Source of the DNA: Procambarus clarkii
Lineage: Eukaryota; Arthropoda; Malacostraca; Decapoda; Cambaridae
Reading direction: 5' to 3'
Assembly (NCBI RefSeq): GCF_040958095.1
Contig: NC_091188.1
Span: 1,506,962-1,570,961 of the forward strand
Length of the DNA stretch: 64,000 nucleotides
Of the stretch, positions 8,562 through 18,344 are shown piece after piece. The position numbers and the translations under genes are program-made. Below the pieces are notes generated by a model. It was not told the DNA's origin. It ran no database searches and worked only from the letters and a program-made list of their open reading frames with translations. Each line of letters begins with the position of its first letter. Position 1 is the stretch's first letter.

Positions 8562-8800
8562 TTGATCTATGTTCCAAGAATCAAAGCTCAACTAAGGGCT
8601 GGGTATGGTGGGTGGGTATGGTGTATGTTATGGTGTATGTGTATGGTATGCTGGTGGGTATGTGGCCCTGCAGGCCGCTCCAAGCAACAGCCTGGTGGAC
8701 CAAACTCTCACAAGTCGAGCCTGGCCTCGGGCCGGGCTTGGGGAGTAAAAGAACTCCCAGAACCCCATCAACCAGGTATCAAGCAGGCTAGACACTCGAC
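8562..8800 (+). pseudogene. LINE C-terminal/3' fragment
   Basis: The segment reads GCAGGCCGCTCCAAGCAACA, then GCCTGGTGGACCAAACTC, then a Gly/Ala/Trp stretch and ends CCCCATCAACCAGGTATC. I recognise this as the end of a non-LTR retrotransposon ORF2 common in decapod genomes. The translated part runs GGPNSHKSSLASGRAWGV and then ELPEPHQPGIK. No reverse-transcriptase core is present. Upstream GGTATG-rich sequence is low complexity. Confidence 0.45.
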
Positions 8801-8956
8801 CCACAAGTCTGAAGATACAAGAACTGACGACTGACTTTTCGGTCCATCCTGAACCGTAGTTTTGATCAGTTCGTCTATATAATAGCAAGACTTGATAACG
8901 ATCCAGGACTTACCGCAAACGTTGTCAATTCTTCCATTTCCTTCAGACCTGTCCAA

Positions 8957-9030
8957 TTTATCAGCCTAATTTATCAGCCTAATTTATCAGCCTAATTTAT
9001 CAGCCTAATTTATCAGCCTAATTTATCAGA
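8957..9030. repeat. 13-bp tandem repeat, about 5 copies
   Basis: The unit AGCCTAATTTATC is repeated head to tail. Confidence 0.9.
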
Positions 9031-9083
9031 CGGATGTCTAATTTTCAGCCACGTTATTGTGACTTACTATCTGTATCCCACAA

Positions 9084-9084
<1 letters not shown>

Positions 9085-9131
<47 letters not shown>

Positions 9132-9136
9132 TTATT

Positions 9137-9170
<34 letters not shown>

Positions 9171-9182
9171 TAATAATAATAA
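9085..9182. repeat. AAT/ATT microsatellite arranged as inverted blocks
   Basis: Alternating (AAT)n and (ATT)n blocks around AATTTATTATTAATAATAAT give a nearly self-complementary 100-bp structure. Confidence 0.85.
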
Positions 9183-9199
9183 CACGAAACCAATTCTCT

Positions 9200-9735
9200 T
9201 GCTTAAAAAAAAAATGAAAAAAGAGTTTAAAATACTCGGTAAACTAACAACGTGGAAGCCTGGCTATTGTATCTGGCTATTGTATGTGGCAATTGTACGT
9301 GGCTATTGTCTGAACACGAAGAGAGTAGTAACAGAAAGACGGAGCAACAGAACATAGAACAAGAGACACAGAAGTTAGCGTCAATGTGACAGAGTACAGA
9401 AGATATAGGTTGACGGTTTATGACGGAACATTAATGGAGAATGGTGGATAACGGCATGTATCAGACGCCCACAAAAAACCCAGAATAGACAGATCTACTG
9501 TAGATGACTTAAGGGAAAGGAATATGCTGACAACGAGCACTAAAGACAGAAGAGCAGTGAGGGCTTAAAAAAAAAACAGAAATAATGTAACAGACGTCGA
9601 AGCCACGGAGGTGACACTAGGAGTGCCAAAGGACAGAGCCAAACATGACAGATGATGATAGAAACCAGAGGTGACTAGGAATGACAAAAGACAGAGCTAG
9701 GAGTGACGGTCGACAGAGACAGAGGGGGTGACGGG
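9200..9735. other. Purine-rich unassigned DNA
   Basis: A GA/CAGA-rich stretch with loose repeats (TGACAGA, GGAGTGAC). I see no gene. Confidence 0.35.
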
Positions 9736-10104
9736 TGACAGAAGGGGGACAGGGAGGACAGTGTGTGTGTGTGTGTGTTGGAGGTGGTGTTACAAGACAG
9801 ACCCCACCAGGAGGCCGCGTTCCGCAACACCCAATAAAAGAGAAGCCATGGGGAGGGGGCATTGAATCCCCTGCCAGGGATCACACTTGCAGACGTATGC
9901 CCACATTCCTCACGCTACCTGCACACTCTCTCCTGCCACGGTCAGAGAGAGATAGTAGAGAGAGAGAGAGAGAGTAGAGATAGATGTGCCGAAGAGAAAA
10001 ATACTTCTGTCCGAATGCGAAAAGAAAGGTGGCCTGTTTCCACTGTGGGTCACGGAGTGGAGGGTTAATATATATATATATATTGCTAACCACAGTGTGG
10101 AAAT

Positions 10105-10185
10105 AATATTTCATTCTTTTGCACCATCGAGGCCTCGAACCTGCGTGGATCACCTAATTCCCCCAAACTCCAAGTGGCACCCAAA
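10105..10185 (-). mobile_element. SINE-4 remnant (tRNA-like), minus
   Basis: The minus strand reads GGTTCGAGGCCTCGATGGTG then CAAAAG, matching the B box and following bases of the plus-strand copy at 10245-10335. The two copies face each other about 100 bp apart. Confidence 0.45.
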
Positions 10186-10244
10186 GGAGAGGGTTAAAGT
10201 TCCAGTTAGATATCTACGATGGGTGTGTGTCTAGGAACCTCTCT

Positions 10245-10335
10245 TATTGTGGGTGTTCGTAGCCTCGTCGGTAGAACTCCAGTCTTCCACTACAGTGGTC
10301 GTGGGTTCGAGGCTCCCGATGGTGCAAGAGGATGA
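10245..10335 (+). mobile_element. SINE-4 copy (tRNA-like), plus
   Basis: An A-box-like region TAGCCTCGTCGGTAGAACTC and a B-box-like region GTGGGTTCGAGGCTCCC are separated by about 35 bp, the spacing expected of a tRNA-derived head. No CCA end or complete cloverleaf is apparent, so SINE rather than tRNA gene. Confidence 0.5.
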
Positions 10336-10361
10336 ACAAGTATTTACATATATGACAATGT

Positions 10362-10495
10362 TTGACCACGAAGGAAAATGAGACAGCAAATTCCTTAAGT
10401 ACTTTCGTATCATGCAAAACCTCTTCAGAAGGATTGATTAATATACGAGAGTATTTAAGAATTATCCTCTCTCATTTTCCTTCATGGCAAATGAA
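10362..10495. repeat. Imperfect inverted repeat
   Basis: The left arm (CCACGAAGGAAAATGAGACA ... CTTAAGTACTTTCGTA) is the approximate reverse complement of the right arm (ACGAGAGTATTTAAG ... CTCTCATTTTCCTTCATGG). The arms are about 45 bp with a spacer of about 40 bp. This looks like one dispersed family inserted twice in opposite orientation, or a foldback element. Confidence 0.65.
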
Positions 10496-10524
10496 GGAAC
10501 ATTGACACATTATTCATCATGTGT

Positions 10525-10757
<233 letters not shown>

Positions 10758-10804
10758 ATAATCATTGTATCAATGAATATCTTGTAACCATTAAATACAT
10801 AATA

Positions 10805-10965
10805 AAGCACAAAAAACACAAAAGGAAGGGGGTGGTAGGAGAAAAGCACACAGAAACTGTATTGGAGGGGACCTAAACATTCCCTCTAATGCATTATGTG
10901 TGGTTTCCTCCGAGGCTATGGGTCCCCCTTCTTCCAGCCAGAGGTGGTACTCCCTTCCCCTGTAT

Positions 10966-10968
<3 letters not shown>
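10805..10968 (+). mobile_element. Dispersed repeat D, copy 1
   Basis: The segment has GGGGGTGGTAGGAGAA near its start and ends CCTCCGAGGCTATGGGTCCC, CCAGAGGTG and an AT tract. A second copy at 25660-25790 has GGGGTGGTAGGAGAAGAAAA, CTCTGAGGCTATGGGTCCCC, ACCAGAGGTA and then AT repeats. The common 3' boundary at an (AT)n tract suggests that the element ends or inserts there. Confidence 0.5.

Positions 10969-11061
<93 letters not shown>
10969..11061. repeat. AT dinucleotide tract
   Basis: An (AT)n run, one base out of phase near 11041. Ile-Tyr open frames through it are artefacts. Confidence 0.97.
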
Positions 11062-11072
11062 TTACAGAATAT

Positions 11073-11121
11073 ATACCCACCTCAGTGTTCTGTACAGAGT
11101 ACAGAACACTGAGGTGGGTAT
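11073..11121. repeat. 23-bp perfect inverted repeat, 3-nt loop
   Basis: The left arm 11073-11095 (ATACCCACCTCAGTGTTCTG...) and right arm 11099-11121 are exact reverse complements separated by AGA. It follows the AT tract and precedes a retrotransposon fragment. Confidence 0.95.
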
Positions 11122-11149
11122 TACCTAACAGACAGGAGTCAGAGAGTCA

Positions 11150-11430
11150 GAGTGAGGAGCGAGAAGTCAGACTGGCGTTGGGCAACAAGCGGAGTACCTC
11201 AAGGTTCGGTGCTGGAACCCATACTATTTGTCATGTATATAAATGACTTTTCTCCAGGAGTTGAGTCTCGTATGCCAGTGTTTACAGACGATGCAAAATT
11301 AATACGAGAGACAGATGAGGATTGTAAGAGTTGCGTGATGAGCAGTGTAACATGATGCATGATCAGTCATCAGGATGAAAAACCTTCAAGCAAACTGCAC
11401 GTATCGCAAAGAAGAAGAGTGGGTATGGTG
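11150..11430 (+). pseudogene. Non-LTR retrotransposon reverse-transcriptase fragment
   Basis: The translated frame contains SGVPQGSVLEPILFVMYIND and, after 10-12 residues, VFTDDAKLIRETDED. These match the palm of LINE reverse transcriptases: the SGVPQGSVLGP motif and the FADD catalytic box. Two key positions are changed (G to E after VL, and A to T in FADD, the two Asp being kept). The frame ends in a stop about 20 residues after the DD motif, and both ends of the ORF are missing, so this is a dead internal fragment of a jockey/CR1-like element. Which LINE clade is not decidable from this piece. Confidence 0.85.
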
Positions 11431-11456
11431 CTGGGCTTGCTAGTGCTTGACGCCCT

Positions 11457-11694
11457 GGGGCCAGATTCACGAAAGCACTTACGAACGTGTACATCTTTTC
11501 TCAATCTTTGGCGGCTTTGTTTCCAATTATTAAACACTTAACGAGCTCCGAAGCCCCAGGAGTCTGTTTATAACAATAACAACAGTTGAATGGGAAGTTT
11601 TCATGCTTGTAAACTGTTTAATAAATATAACCAAAGCCGTCAAAGATTGAGGAAAGATGTACACGTTCGTAAGTGCTTTCGTGAATCTGGCCCC
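11457..11694. mobile_element. MITE-1, 238 bp with roughly 75-80 bp TIRs
   Basis: Both ends are GGGGCCAGATTCACGAAAGC in inverted orientation. The arms continue through ACTTACGAACGTGTACATCT and CTCAATCTTTGGCGGCTTTG to TTATTAAAC with a few mismatches. The interior holds CCGAAGCCCCAGGAGTCTGT and an AACAATAACAACAGTTGAAT stretch. I recognise the terminal sequence as a common decapod MITE. No convincing target duplication is visible. Confidence 0.85.
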
Positions 11695-11699
11695 TGGAG

Positions 11700-12240
11700 G
11701 CCCAGGATCGAATCCTTGAGGGATCATTAGAGTATTGTTGATCATAGGTGCCGCGACTGCACCAGACTCCACAATCAGAGAAAAACAGCAACTAAAGTGC
11801 CGTTAATCCCTCTGCCTATTAACCCTCCCACCTAGGGGTAATCCTACCAATCTAGATGTGAACGCAATAATAATACAATCCCACCTTGAATATATAAACT
11901 ACAAACTACTCTTGCGTTCTAATAAAGAGATCTTCCATTAACTCCTTCAGGGATTTTGTAGTTCTAAAGTGAGCCAATGTACTGCGCCATAGTGGTACAT
12001 CTGTGTGTGCTCCTCTGGCGTACGCTGGCTACACACATACACCTATGGACTGTGTTAATGGCTCTTCACGCGACTGTTAACTCCAAGCTTCTGAACCTGA
12101 GATCTTCGCCTGGCTCCTGTGTACTTCACAAGAGCACCTGGACATCACATATCCATTGGGGGCTTATATTTTACACGTGTTGATTTCATTTATACATGTA
12201 GCCTTAACTTGAGCATGTAGTAGGCTTTACATGTACCTGT
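11700..12240. other. Unassigned DNA
   Basis: No repeat or gene that I recognise. Confidence 0.35.
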
Positions 12241-12705
12241 GGGTCTTGTGTGGACGGGGAGGGGTGTTGACGGGGGGCGTGTGGACGGGGGGGGGGGGTA
12301 TAGACAGGACCCTGCGGAGGGCTGCATGTGACAGGCGAGCAGGGGAACCTTTGTTTAACCTTTCACCCGACTGGGCCAGCCGTTTGGGGCGCCCCCCTCC
12401 CTCCTGCCGCAAATGGGGAAGGTGAAGGAGGGAGATGGGGAGGTAGCCGAGCATTTTTCCATTTGATATTTATTTGATGCACCTGGATATTGCAGCTCTT
12501 TGCTGGTGACAGGTTGTCAATATGGGCCGAGAGTCTATTACGACCGCAACTGTACCTCTGTGCACAGACACGCCACGGCCCCCCTCCTGGAATCTTTTTA
12601 TTCCAGTTGCTGTTAGTGACTTTTCATTAGATTAAACGTTATACAAAGGTTAGTCTTTTTTATTTTTATAGGAAAGTTGGCTTTGAAGTTTTGCAACTTT
12701 GTTAC
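12240..12705. other. G-rich patch and unassigned DNA
   Basis: 12240-12300 is G-rich (GACGGGGAGGGG, then a run of G). The remainder has no recognisable feature. Confidence 0.35.
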
Positions 12706-12710
12706 TCTGA

Positions 12711-13272
12711 TTACCTGGAGGGTTAGGTGGTTGATATGGGACCACCTGGAGGGTCAGGTGGTTGATATGGGACCACCTGGAGGGTTAGGTGGTTGATATG
12801 GGACCACCTGGAGGGTCAGGTGGTTGATATGGGACCACCTGGAGGGTTAGGTGGTTGATATGGGACCACCTGGAGGGTCAGGTGGTTGATATGGGACCAC
12901 CTGGAGGGTCAGGTGGTTGATATGGGACCACCTGGAGGGTTAGGTGGTTGATATGGGACCACCTGGAGGGTCAGGTGGTTGATATGGGACCACCTGGAGG
13001 GTCAGGTGGTTGATATGGGACCACCTGGAGGGTCAGGTGGTTGATATGTGACCACCTGGAGGGTTAGGTGGTTGATATGAGACCACCTGGAGGGTCAGGT
13101 GGTTGATATGTGACCACCTGGAGGGTCAGGTGGTTGATATGTGACCACCTGGAGGGTCAGGTGGTTGATATGGGACCACCTGGAGGGTCAGGTGGTTGAT
13201 ATGGGACCACCTGGAGGGTCAGGTGGTTGATATGGGACCACCTGGAGGGTCAGGTGGACCACCTGGAGGGTC
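12711..13272. repeat. 31-bp minisatellite, about 18 copies
   Basis: The unit is GGACCACCTGGAGGGTTAGG then TGGTTGATATG. Copies differ mainly at GGTTAGG/GGTCAGG and at GGGACC/GTGACC/GAGACC. The last junction (13250-13260) lacks the TTGATATGG segment, a deletion inside the array. Each unit contains the inverted pair CCACCTG/CAGGTGG where GGTCAGG is used. Confidence 0.96.
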
Positions 13273-13544
13273 AATTAGGGGAAGAGAAAGGTCATAAATT
13301 TATTACACAGTTGGCAGTGATTAATGGTCTTGTGTGTGGTGACAAGGAGAGGATGGTAGTCCTCCTGTGGCGTCTTCTCCCTTGTGTTTAATGTGAAGAC
13401 TCTCCTCACTCACCTTGTTTACCTACTTCCAGTACGAAGACCTTATAGCTATCACTGTTTATAGGAGACGAGGGACAGTTCGTCCATCACTTCACTGCCT
13501 CTAAACAGCAGTGAAAGTTGCCCAAAAAAGCTTGTCATACGAAA

Positions 13545-14030
13545 GAGTGTAGCTACACTGTGGTGTGTACAGGTGGGAGGAGGGTGGGAGAGTGTAGCTA
13601 CACTGTGGTGTGTGCAGGTGGGAGGAGGGTGGGAGAGTGTAGCTACACTGTGGTGTGTGCAGGTGGGAGGAGGATGGGAGAGTGTAGCTACACTGTGGTG
13701 TGTGCAGGTGGGAGGAGGGTGGGAGAGTGTAGCTACACTGTGGTGTGTGCAGGTGGGAGGAGGGTGGGAGAGTGTAGCTACACTGTGGTGTGTGCAGGTG
13801 GGAGGAGGATGGGAGAGTGTAGCTACACTGTGGTGTGTGCAGGTGGGAGGAGGATGGGAGAGTGTAGCTACACTGTGGTGTGTGCAGGTGGGAGGAGGAT
13901 GGGAGAGTGTAGCTACACTGTGGTGTGTGCAGGTGGGAGGAGGATGGGAGAGTGTAGCTACACTGTGGTGTGTGCAGGTGGGAGGAGGGTGGGAGAGTGT
14001 AGCTATACTGTGGTGTGTACAGGTGGGAGG
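13545..14030. repeat. 45-bp minisatellite, about 10.6 copies
   Basis: The unit contains AGCTACACTGTGGTGTGTGC, AGGTGGGAGGAGGATG and GGAGAGTGT. The first and last copies have GTGTAC for GTGTGC. Since 45 is a multiple of three, long open frames of 200-240 codons arise on both strands, with Cys/Gly/Val-rich or Tyr/Thr/His-rich repetitive products. I see no promoter, signal peptide or non-repeat domain, so I call it non-coding. Confidence 0.96.
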
Positions 14031-14380
14031 GCGAGGGTGGGGGGGAGGGTGCGGGTGTGTACACCCTCAGACCAGCACCAGGCAACAACGGTGGCCACTT
14101 GTGGTGATCCATCAGCATCACGCAGGTATTGATCCCTCCCCCATGTTGCTCCTCATGCTGGTGTCTCGTGGCTGGCGCCCGCCCTACGCCCACACACGCC
14201 CACACCCGACGTACGGCCAAACGCCCACTCACATCTCCCCCCTCTCCCTCTCTAACGTCTACTCAATTATAATTGCGTTTGTCCCATGATCACTCACTCA
14301 TACCGCCCGTACGAACTCTCTCCTGCTCCTTCCATCTCGAGCACTCTGCTCTCTCACTCGCCACACACCATACACTTGAA
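14031..14380. other. C-rich unassigned DNA
   Basis: The repeat-array open frames run into this region and end, which does not make it coding. No RNA gene is seen. Confidence 0.35.
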
Positions 14381-14381
14381 T

Positions 14382-14455
14382 CGACTTGAGAATGGTCCAG
14401 GACGGACCGAAACGTCGTCGTCCCTTCAACTTCTAGTGTGTGGTCTGGTCAACAC
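14382..14455 (+). mobile_element. Repeat family H copy
   Basis: The copy reads TCGACTTGAGAATGGTCCAG, ACCGAAACGTCGTCGTCCC and CTAGTGTGTGGTCTGGTCAA, nearly identical to the copies at 7881 and 26706. Confidence 0.6.
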
Positions 14456-14654
14456 CCATACACTCCTCCCTATCCACTCAAGATATTATTTTTTGAGGGG
14501 GGGGGATGGTGGAGGGAGGGATAGGTAAAATAACTAAAAAAAAATCAATCAATAACAGTAAACGATTCAGTGTACTTTAAATTAGAGCACATCCACTAGA
14601 ATCCTTTATGAAATTGTGATAATAGTTCGATACTGTGGGTAGATCATGACTGAT

Positions 14655-14712
14655 GAAGATTAAGCCACCCAAGAGGTGTGCCACGGGCATGAATAGCCCG
14701 TAATCATCACGC
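14655..14712 (-). mobile_element. SINE-2 copy
   Basis: On the plus strand: GATGAAGATTAAGCCACCCA, AGAGGTGTGCCACGGGCATG, AATAGCCCGTAATCATC. It shows both hairpins of the family; the tail side (plus-strand left) is CTGATGAAG. Confidence 0.55.
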
Positions 14713-14909
14713 TTATAGTGAGATATTCCAGAGTTCGATTCTACCGCAGAGGAAGTGTCAGGTCTTAATTCGGGTTAAGCCAATTAGCGTAGTGTACCCC
14801 GTGTTCACGCCGGCTGGTCGCCGTAATCCAATTGGTTCGGAAATATCCAGTCCAATGAGTGAGGTTCCCTGCTGTAGGTGACTTGGAGTGCGGGGTGAGC
14901 CTTGTTGTT

Positions 14910-15105
14910 CACCTAGTTGTGTTACCAGGAAGCAGTCCGTGACAGCTGACTAACTCCCAGGTACCTATTTACTGCTAGGTAACAGGGGCATTCAGGGTGA
15001 AAGAAGATCCCATTTGTTTCTGCCTCGTGCGAGAATCGAACCCGCGCCACAGAATTACGAGTCCTGCGCGCTATCCACCAGGCTACCAGGCCCCTGTTAT
15101 TGTGC
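14910..15105 (-). mobile_element. SINE-5 copy (tRNA-derived)
   Basis: On the minus strand: a tRNA-like head with GCCTGGTGGATAGCGCGCAG (A box region) and GGGTTCGATTCTCGC (B box), then ACCCTGAATGCCCCTGTTAC, CTAGCAGTAAATAGGTACCT, GGGAGTTAGTCAGCTGTCAC. The body is shared with copies at 17648, 21650, 49060 and 51330. The head here differs from that at 51330, so two heads may share one body. Confidence 0.65.
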
Positions 15106-15393
15106 TTGCCCTGGGGTCACTCCTCTAACGCCTCGTATGGGCTCCTGTCATGTGCCTCGGGGATAAGTTCACAACAGTACTTCATGTATAACTAACCTTG
15201 ATCATAACTTTTTAAAACCCCCAAAAAATATTCTTAAATATTTAAAGTCTCCAGAACGGGAACTTTTAAGTAACAGTTGGGCAGCTAAGTCGTAGATTTT
15301 TGACGCAATAGCCTCTCAACACGTAACGCTTTCTCAGAATAAAATGATAATATTATGTAGCCTGAGCTCATCAATAAGGCAGTTCATACTCCT
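15106..15393. other. Unassigned DNA up to insertion site
   Basis: No recognised feature until the 11-bp target site at 15383-15393. Confidence 0.35.
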
Positions 15394-15566
15394 ACTTGTG
15401 TAAAGGAGGAAATGTATATGTTTATCTCACAGAATGTTGGGTAATATGTTTATTGTTTGTGATGTGTGTCTATGTATGTATTAACACCATGTACTGAACG
15501 GGGTGAGAATAGCTTGAGGTACCTCATCCCTTTGTGTGTATTTTACCTCAATAAACTTATTTCAAT
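15394..15566 (+). mobile_element. Retroposed 3' tail with 11-bp target duplication
   Basis: The segment is flanked by TTCATACTCCT at 15383-15393 and 15567-15577. It ends TGTGTGTATTTTACCTCAAT, AAACTTATTTCAA and holds AATAAA at 15550-15555. An A/T-rich 3' end with a poly(A) signal and perfect duplication is what a 5'-truncated LINE insertion leaves. Confidence 0.75.
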
Positions 15567-15579
15567 TTCATACTCCTGC

Positions 15580-16094
15580 CCGACATAGAGAGACGTTAAA
15601 AATATTGCACAGATATGTGTAGCGCTCCTCTCAGTGTATACAGTTTACTGGCAAGGTATGCATCCTGATTGGTCAGTAAACTTGCATATCACGGCCCAAC
15701 CCTGCACTAACCATACTTAAGATGTCTGGATCCCCTCCCCCCCCCGTCCCCCAAATACACATGCGATCTGAGAGGATGGGGTGAGGGGGGTTGGCCTGTT
15801 GGTAAGGCCTACGATTCTGAAGGGCCTACTTTAATATAATTTCTTGTCATTTGCCTTGTTTATAAAATCAAGCTCTAGTTGTTGTATTCTGTTGTGTTAC
15901 TTGTAAGTGCGTCATATACACCGCATGTCCATGTAGTGTATGCCCATACATAAGTAATGTGTGTTTAACACTGATTACAAAAATACTAAATAAGTAGTTT
16001 GAAATGGGGGCTATATTAGGTATCCTGCCCGGGCCTTTTCCCAACTTTGTACGGTCATGCGCGCTCGTTCGCTTACACACACACCCCAATAGGG
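15580..16094. other. Unassigned DNA
   Basis: No gene or recognised repeat apart from a C-run near 15740 (CCCCCCCC). Confidence 0.35.
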
Positions 16095-16220
16095 GTGATA
16101 GAGCCCAATAGGCTCAGGAACCTGTACCCCTGTTGATTGACGGTTGAGAGGCGGGACCAAAGAGCCAGAGCTCAACCCCCGCAAGCACAATTAGGTGAGT
16201 ACACACACACACACACACAA
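16095..16220 (+). mobile_element. LINE 3' tail with (AC)n
   Basis: It reads GATAGAGCCCAATAGGCTCA, GGAACCTGTACCCCTGTTGA, GGCGGGACCAAAGAGCCAGA, GCAAGCACAATTAGGTGAGT, then (AC)n. This is the same terminal block as at 48880-49005, where it follows a LINE C-terminal frame. Confidence 0.7.
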
Positions 16221-16621
16221 TTATTCCATGACGTTGACAAGAAATGTAGAACATGGCTCCGATAATCTGCATATGTCACCCGCACACCTGCTGGGCCTAT
16301 ATTTACGGCCGTCATATATGGAGGCACCTGTGATCTGGCTTTCTATACGTGTGCATATCTACATTCACGTGTAATGCAATGTATACAACTTGCAGCTATG
16401 TATAATCCCGTTCGTAATACACGTATATACCTTCGCTCATTAGGATATGAATAACTGAATAAATGCTTACATTGTGGTTATATATAAATAAGCAAGTCTA
16501 TACAGAGTTTACAATCGATGTGTACAAGTATACTTCGTTAGTATACATAGTCACACTAGTGATGGATGTAACTGTTTTCACGTTATGAGCCACGTGGCTA
16601 CACATGTACATTCAACATTTT

Positions 16622-16712
16622 GTTGTTTTATAGATTCAGCTACCCGGAACAAAAGTGGCAAGTAGCACGGGCTATGGTGAGCCCGTAGTGGACTTACCTG
16701 GCATAGAAGCGA
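16622..16712 (-). mobile_element. SINE-1 copy with U1-like segment
   Basis: Plus-strand reading: GTTGTTTTATAGATTCAGCT, ACCCGGAACAAAAGTGGCAA, GTAGCACGGGCTATGGTGAG, CCCGTAGTGGACTTACCTGG, CATAGAAGCG. The hairpin arms are slightly eroded. The 5' extension in sense orientation is CCAGGTAAGTCC. Confidence 0.65.
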
Positions 16713-17100
16713 CGCTGTAACTGTAGATGTATATTTAATAAGTATGTGTATGCTTACTTGCATAAGTTCAACAGTCATATTTGAACATATGAATAAGTTT
16801 GCTAACATATGAACATTTAAATTCGTGTGTACATGTACGAATGCACTTTGTACTTTACCCCCTCCCATTACCATAAAGGGATACTTAGAAAATCCATAAA
16901 AAAATGATATAATTTAAATTGAGTCAACAAGCCGCTTCCAAATCCCCCCCCTCCCCCATCTCCACCACACACAACAATACAGATCATTTAAGAAGAATGG
17001 AAGTGCTATACATTATCAGCTATATGGCTGACAGATCCTCCCAACAGAGAGATCAGCTCTGGCCACCATCCCATCCCACTCACCCACTTCCCCCTTCCCT

Positions 17101-17101
<1 letters not shown>

Positions 17102-17192
<91 letters not shown>

Positions 17193-17202
17193 GCGCGCGC
17201 GC
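17102..17202. repeat. AC dinucleotide tract then GC block
   Basis: About 44 AC units followed by GCGCGCGCGCGCAC. Alternating purine-pyrimidine runs of this kind can adopt Z-DNA. Confidence 0.97.
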
Positions 17203-17647
17203 ACGCTTCTCTTCCACATCACTTCATGCTAAAAACGACCAACTCTTAGAAGAGAGAAACCGCAGGCAGGCTGGCTTTAGCGCTCCCTTGGACGCGCCCC
17301 CAAACCAATCCTCGGCCTATTCACCGCCTTCCGTTTCCTGCCGTATTCAGACAGCATTTTCTGTTGTGATGCAGGCATTGTCGGGGACAGCTGACCGATT
17401 GTGGTGGCAGGCAGGCGGGCGGGCGAGGTGAGGAGGGCATGGCTCGGGGAGGGATGGGTAAAGAGTAGGTCAGGGAAGGATAGGGAGATGGGTAAAAGAG
17501 AGATGAGAGAGGGATTTGGGAGGCTGGAAGAAGAGTGTCACGGATAGTTGAGACGGCTCGAGGAAGCAGGGAAAGGGGGGACTATATTCCATGTTGGTCT
17601 CGAAAGCCACAATTTAGCACGGTAATTATTCGCCTCTCTGATATGAA

Positions 17648-17795
17648 TATCTTATCTTGAGGTTATCTTGAGATAATTTCGGGGCTTTAGTGTCCCCGCG
17701 GCCCGGTCCTCGACCAGGCCTCCACCCCCAGGAAGCAGCCCGTGACAGCTGACTAACACCCAGGCACCTATTTTACTGCTAGGTAACATCTTAGT
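17648..17795 (-). mobile_element. SINE-5 3' part
   Basis: The plus strand shows CTTGAGGTTATCTTGAGATA, ATTTCGGGGCTTTAGTGTCC, AGGAAGCAGCCCGTGACAGC, then ACTGCTAGGTAACA. It is the reverse complement of the distal part of the copy at 51330-51560, and includes its CCTCAAG repeat terminus. It lacks the tRNA head. Confidence 0.7.
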
Positions 17796-18284
17796 AATTA
17801 AAATCGAGCGTGCAGATAGTTCACCCTGTTCACTTTGCTCACTTGTCACCCACACTACACATCACTCAGTGTTATTTAGCGTGATAATCTCTGTATTTGA
17901 AGCAGAGGTTGAGATGTCAGAGGTTAGCGAGCGTAGTGAAACAAAAAGATCTGATGGTGTTGCCAAACGGGCGTTTTTATGACGAGAATCGATCATATGA
18001 TTGCGACTTATTTATTTTGGTGTGTTGTGGACCTAAGACCAGGCAGCTTGTTACAAGAAGTGAACGAGTATCACCCATTTTCATAAGGCTATATAGTCAC
18101 GTCGGCATGATGCCTTCTTCTGATAATTACATTTTAAAATTTCACAAGTCGGATAGTTCATATCCATACGAAGTTAGTCGCTGTTAAGTGACGGTACTGT
18201 CGACCACGTGCCAGGGTGACAAAATCCAGTTGTGTAACATTTGTTGGAACTATTGGCCAGCATCTTCCTTACGTCTATCACATG
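17796..18284. other. Unassigned DNA
   Basis: A 96-codon frame at 17897-18187 has no recognisable domain. Confidence 0.35.
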
Positions 18285-18287
18285 ATT

Positions 18288-18338
18288 CTATAATGGTCCA
18301 CGACGGACCGGAACGTCGTCGTTTCTCCCTCTACTGAT
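18288..18338 (+). mobile_element. Repeat family H fragment
   Basis: The copy is truncated: ATAATGGTCCACGACGGACC, GGAACGTCGTCGTTTC. One substitution in each of the hairpin loop and the GAAACG block shows decay. Confidence 0.5.
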
Positions 18339-18344
18339 GTGCGG

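Noticed and set aside
13501-14289. Long open frames of about 200-240 codons on both strands
   Set aside because: They are produced by a 45-bp stop-free tandem repeat; the products are pure heptad-like repeats with no non-repeat domain or signal peptide.
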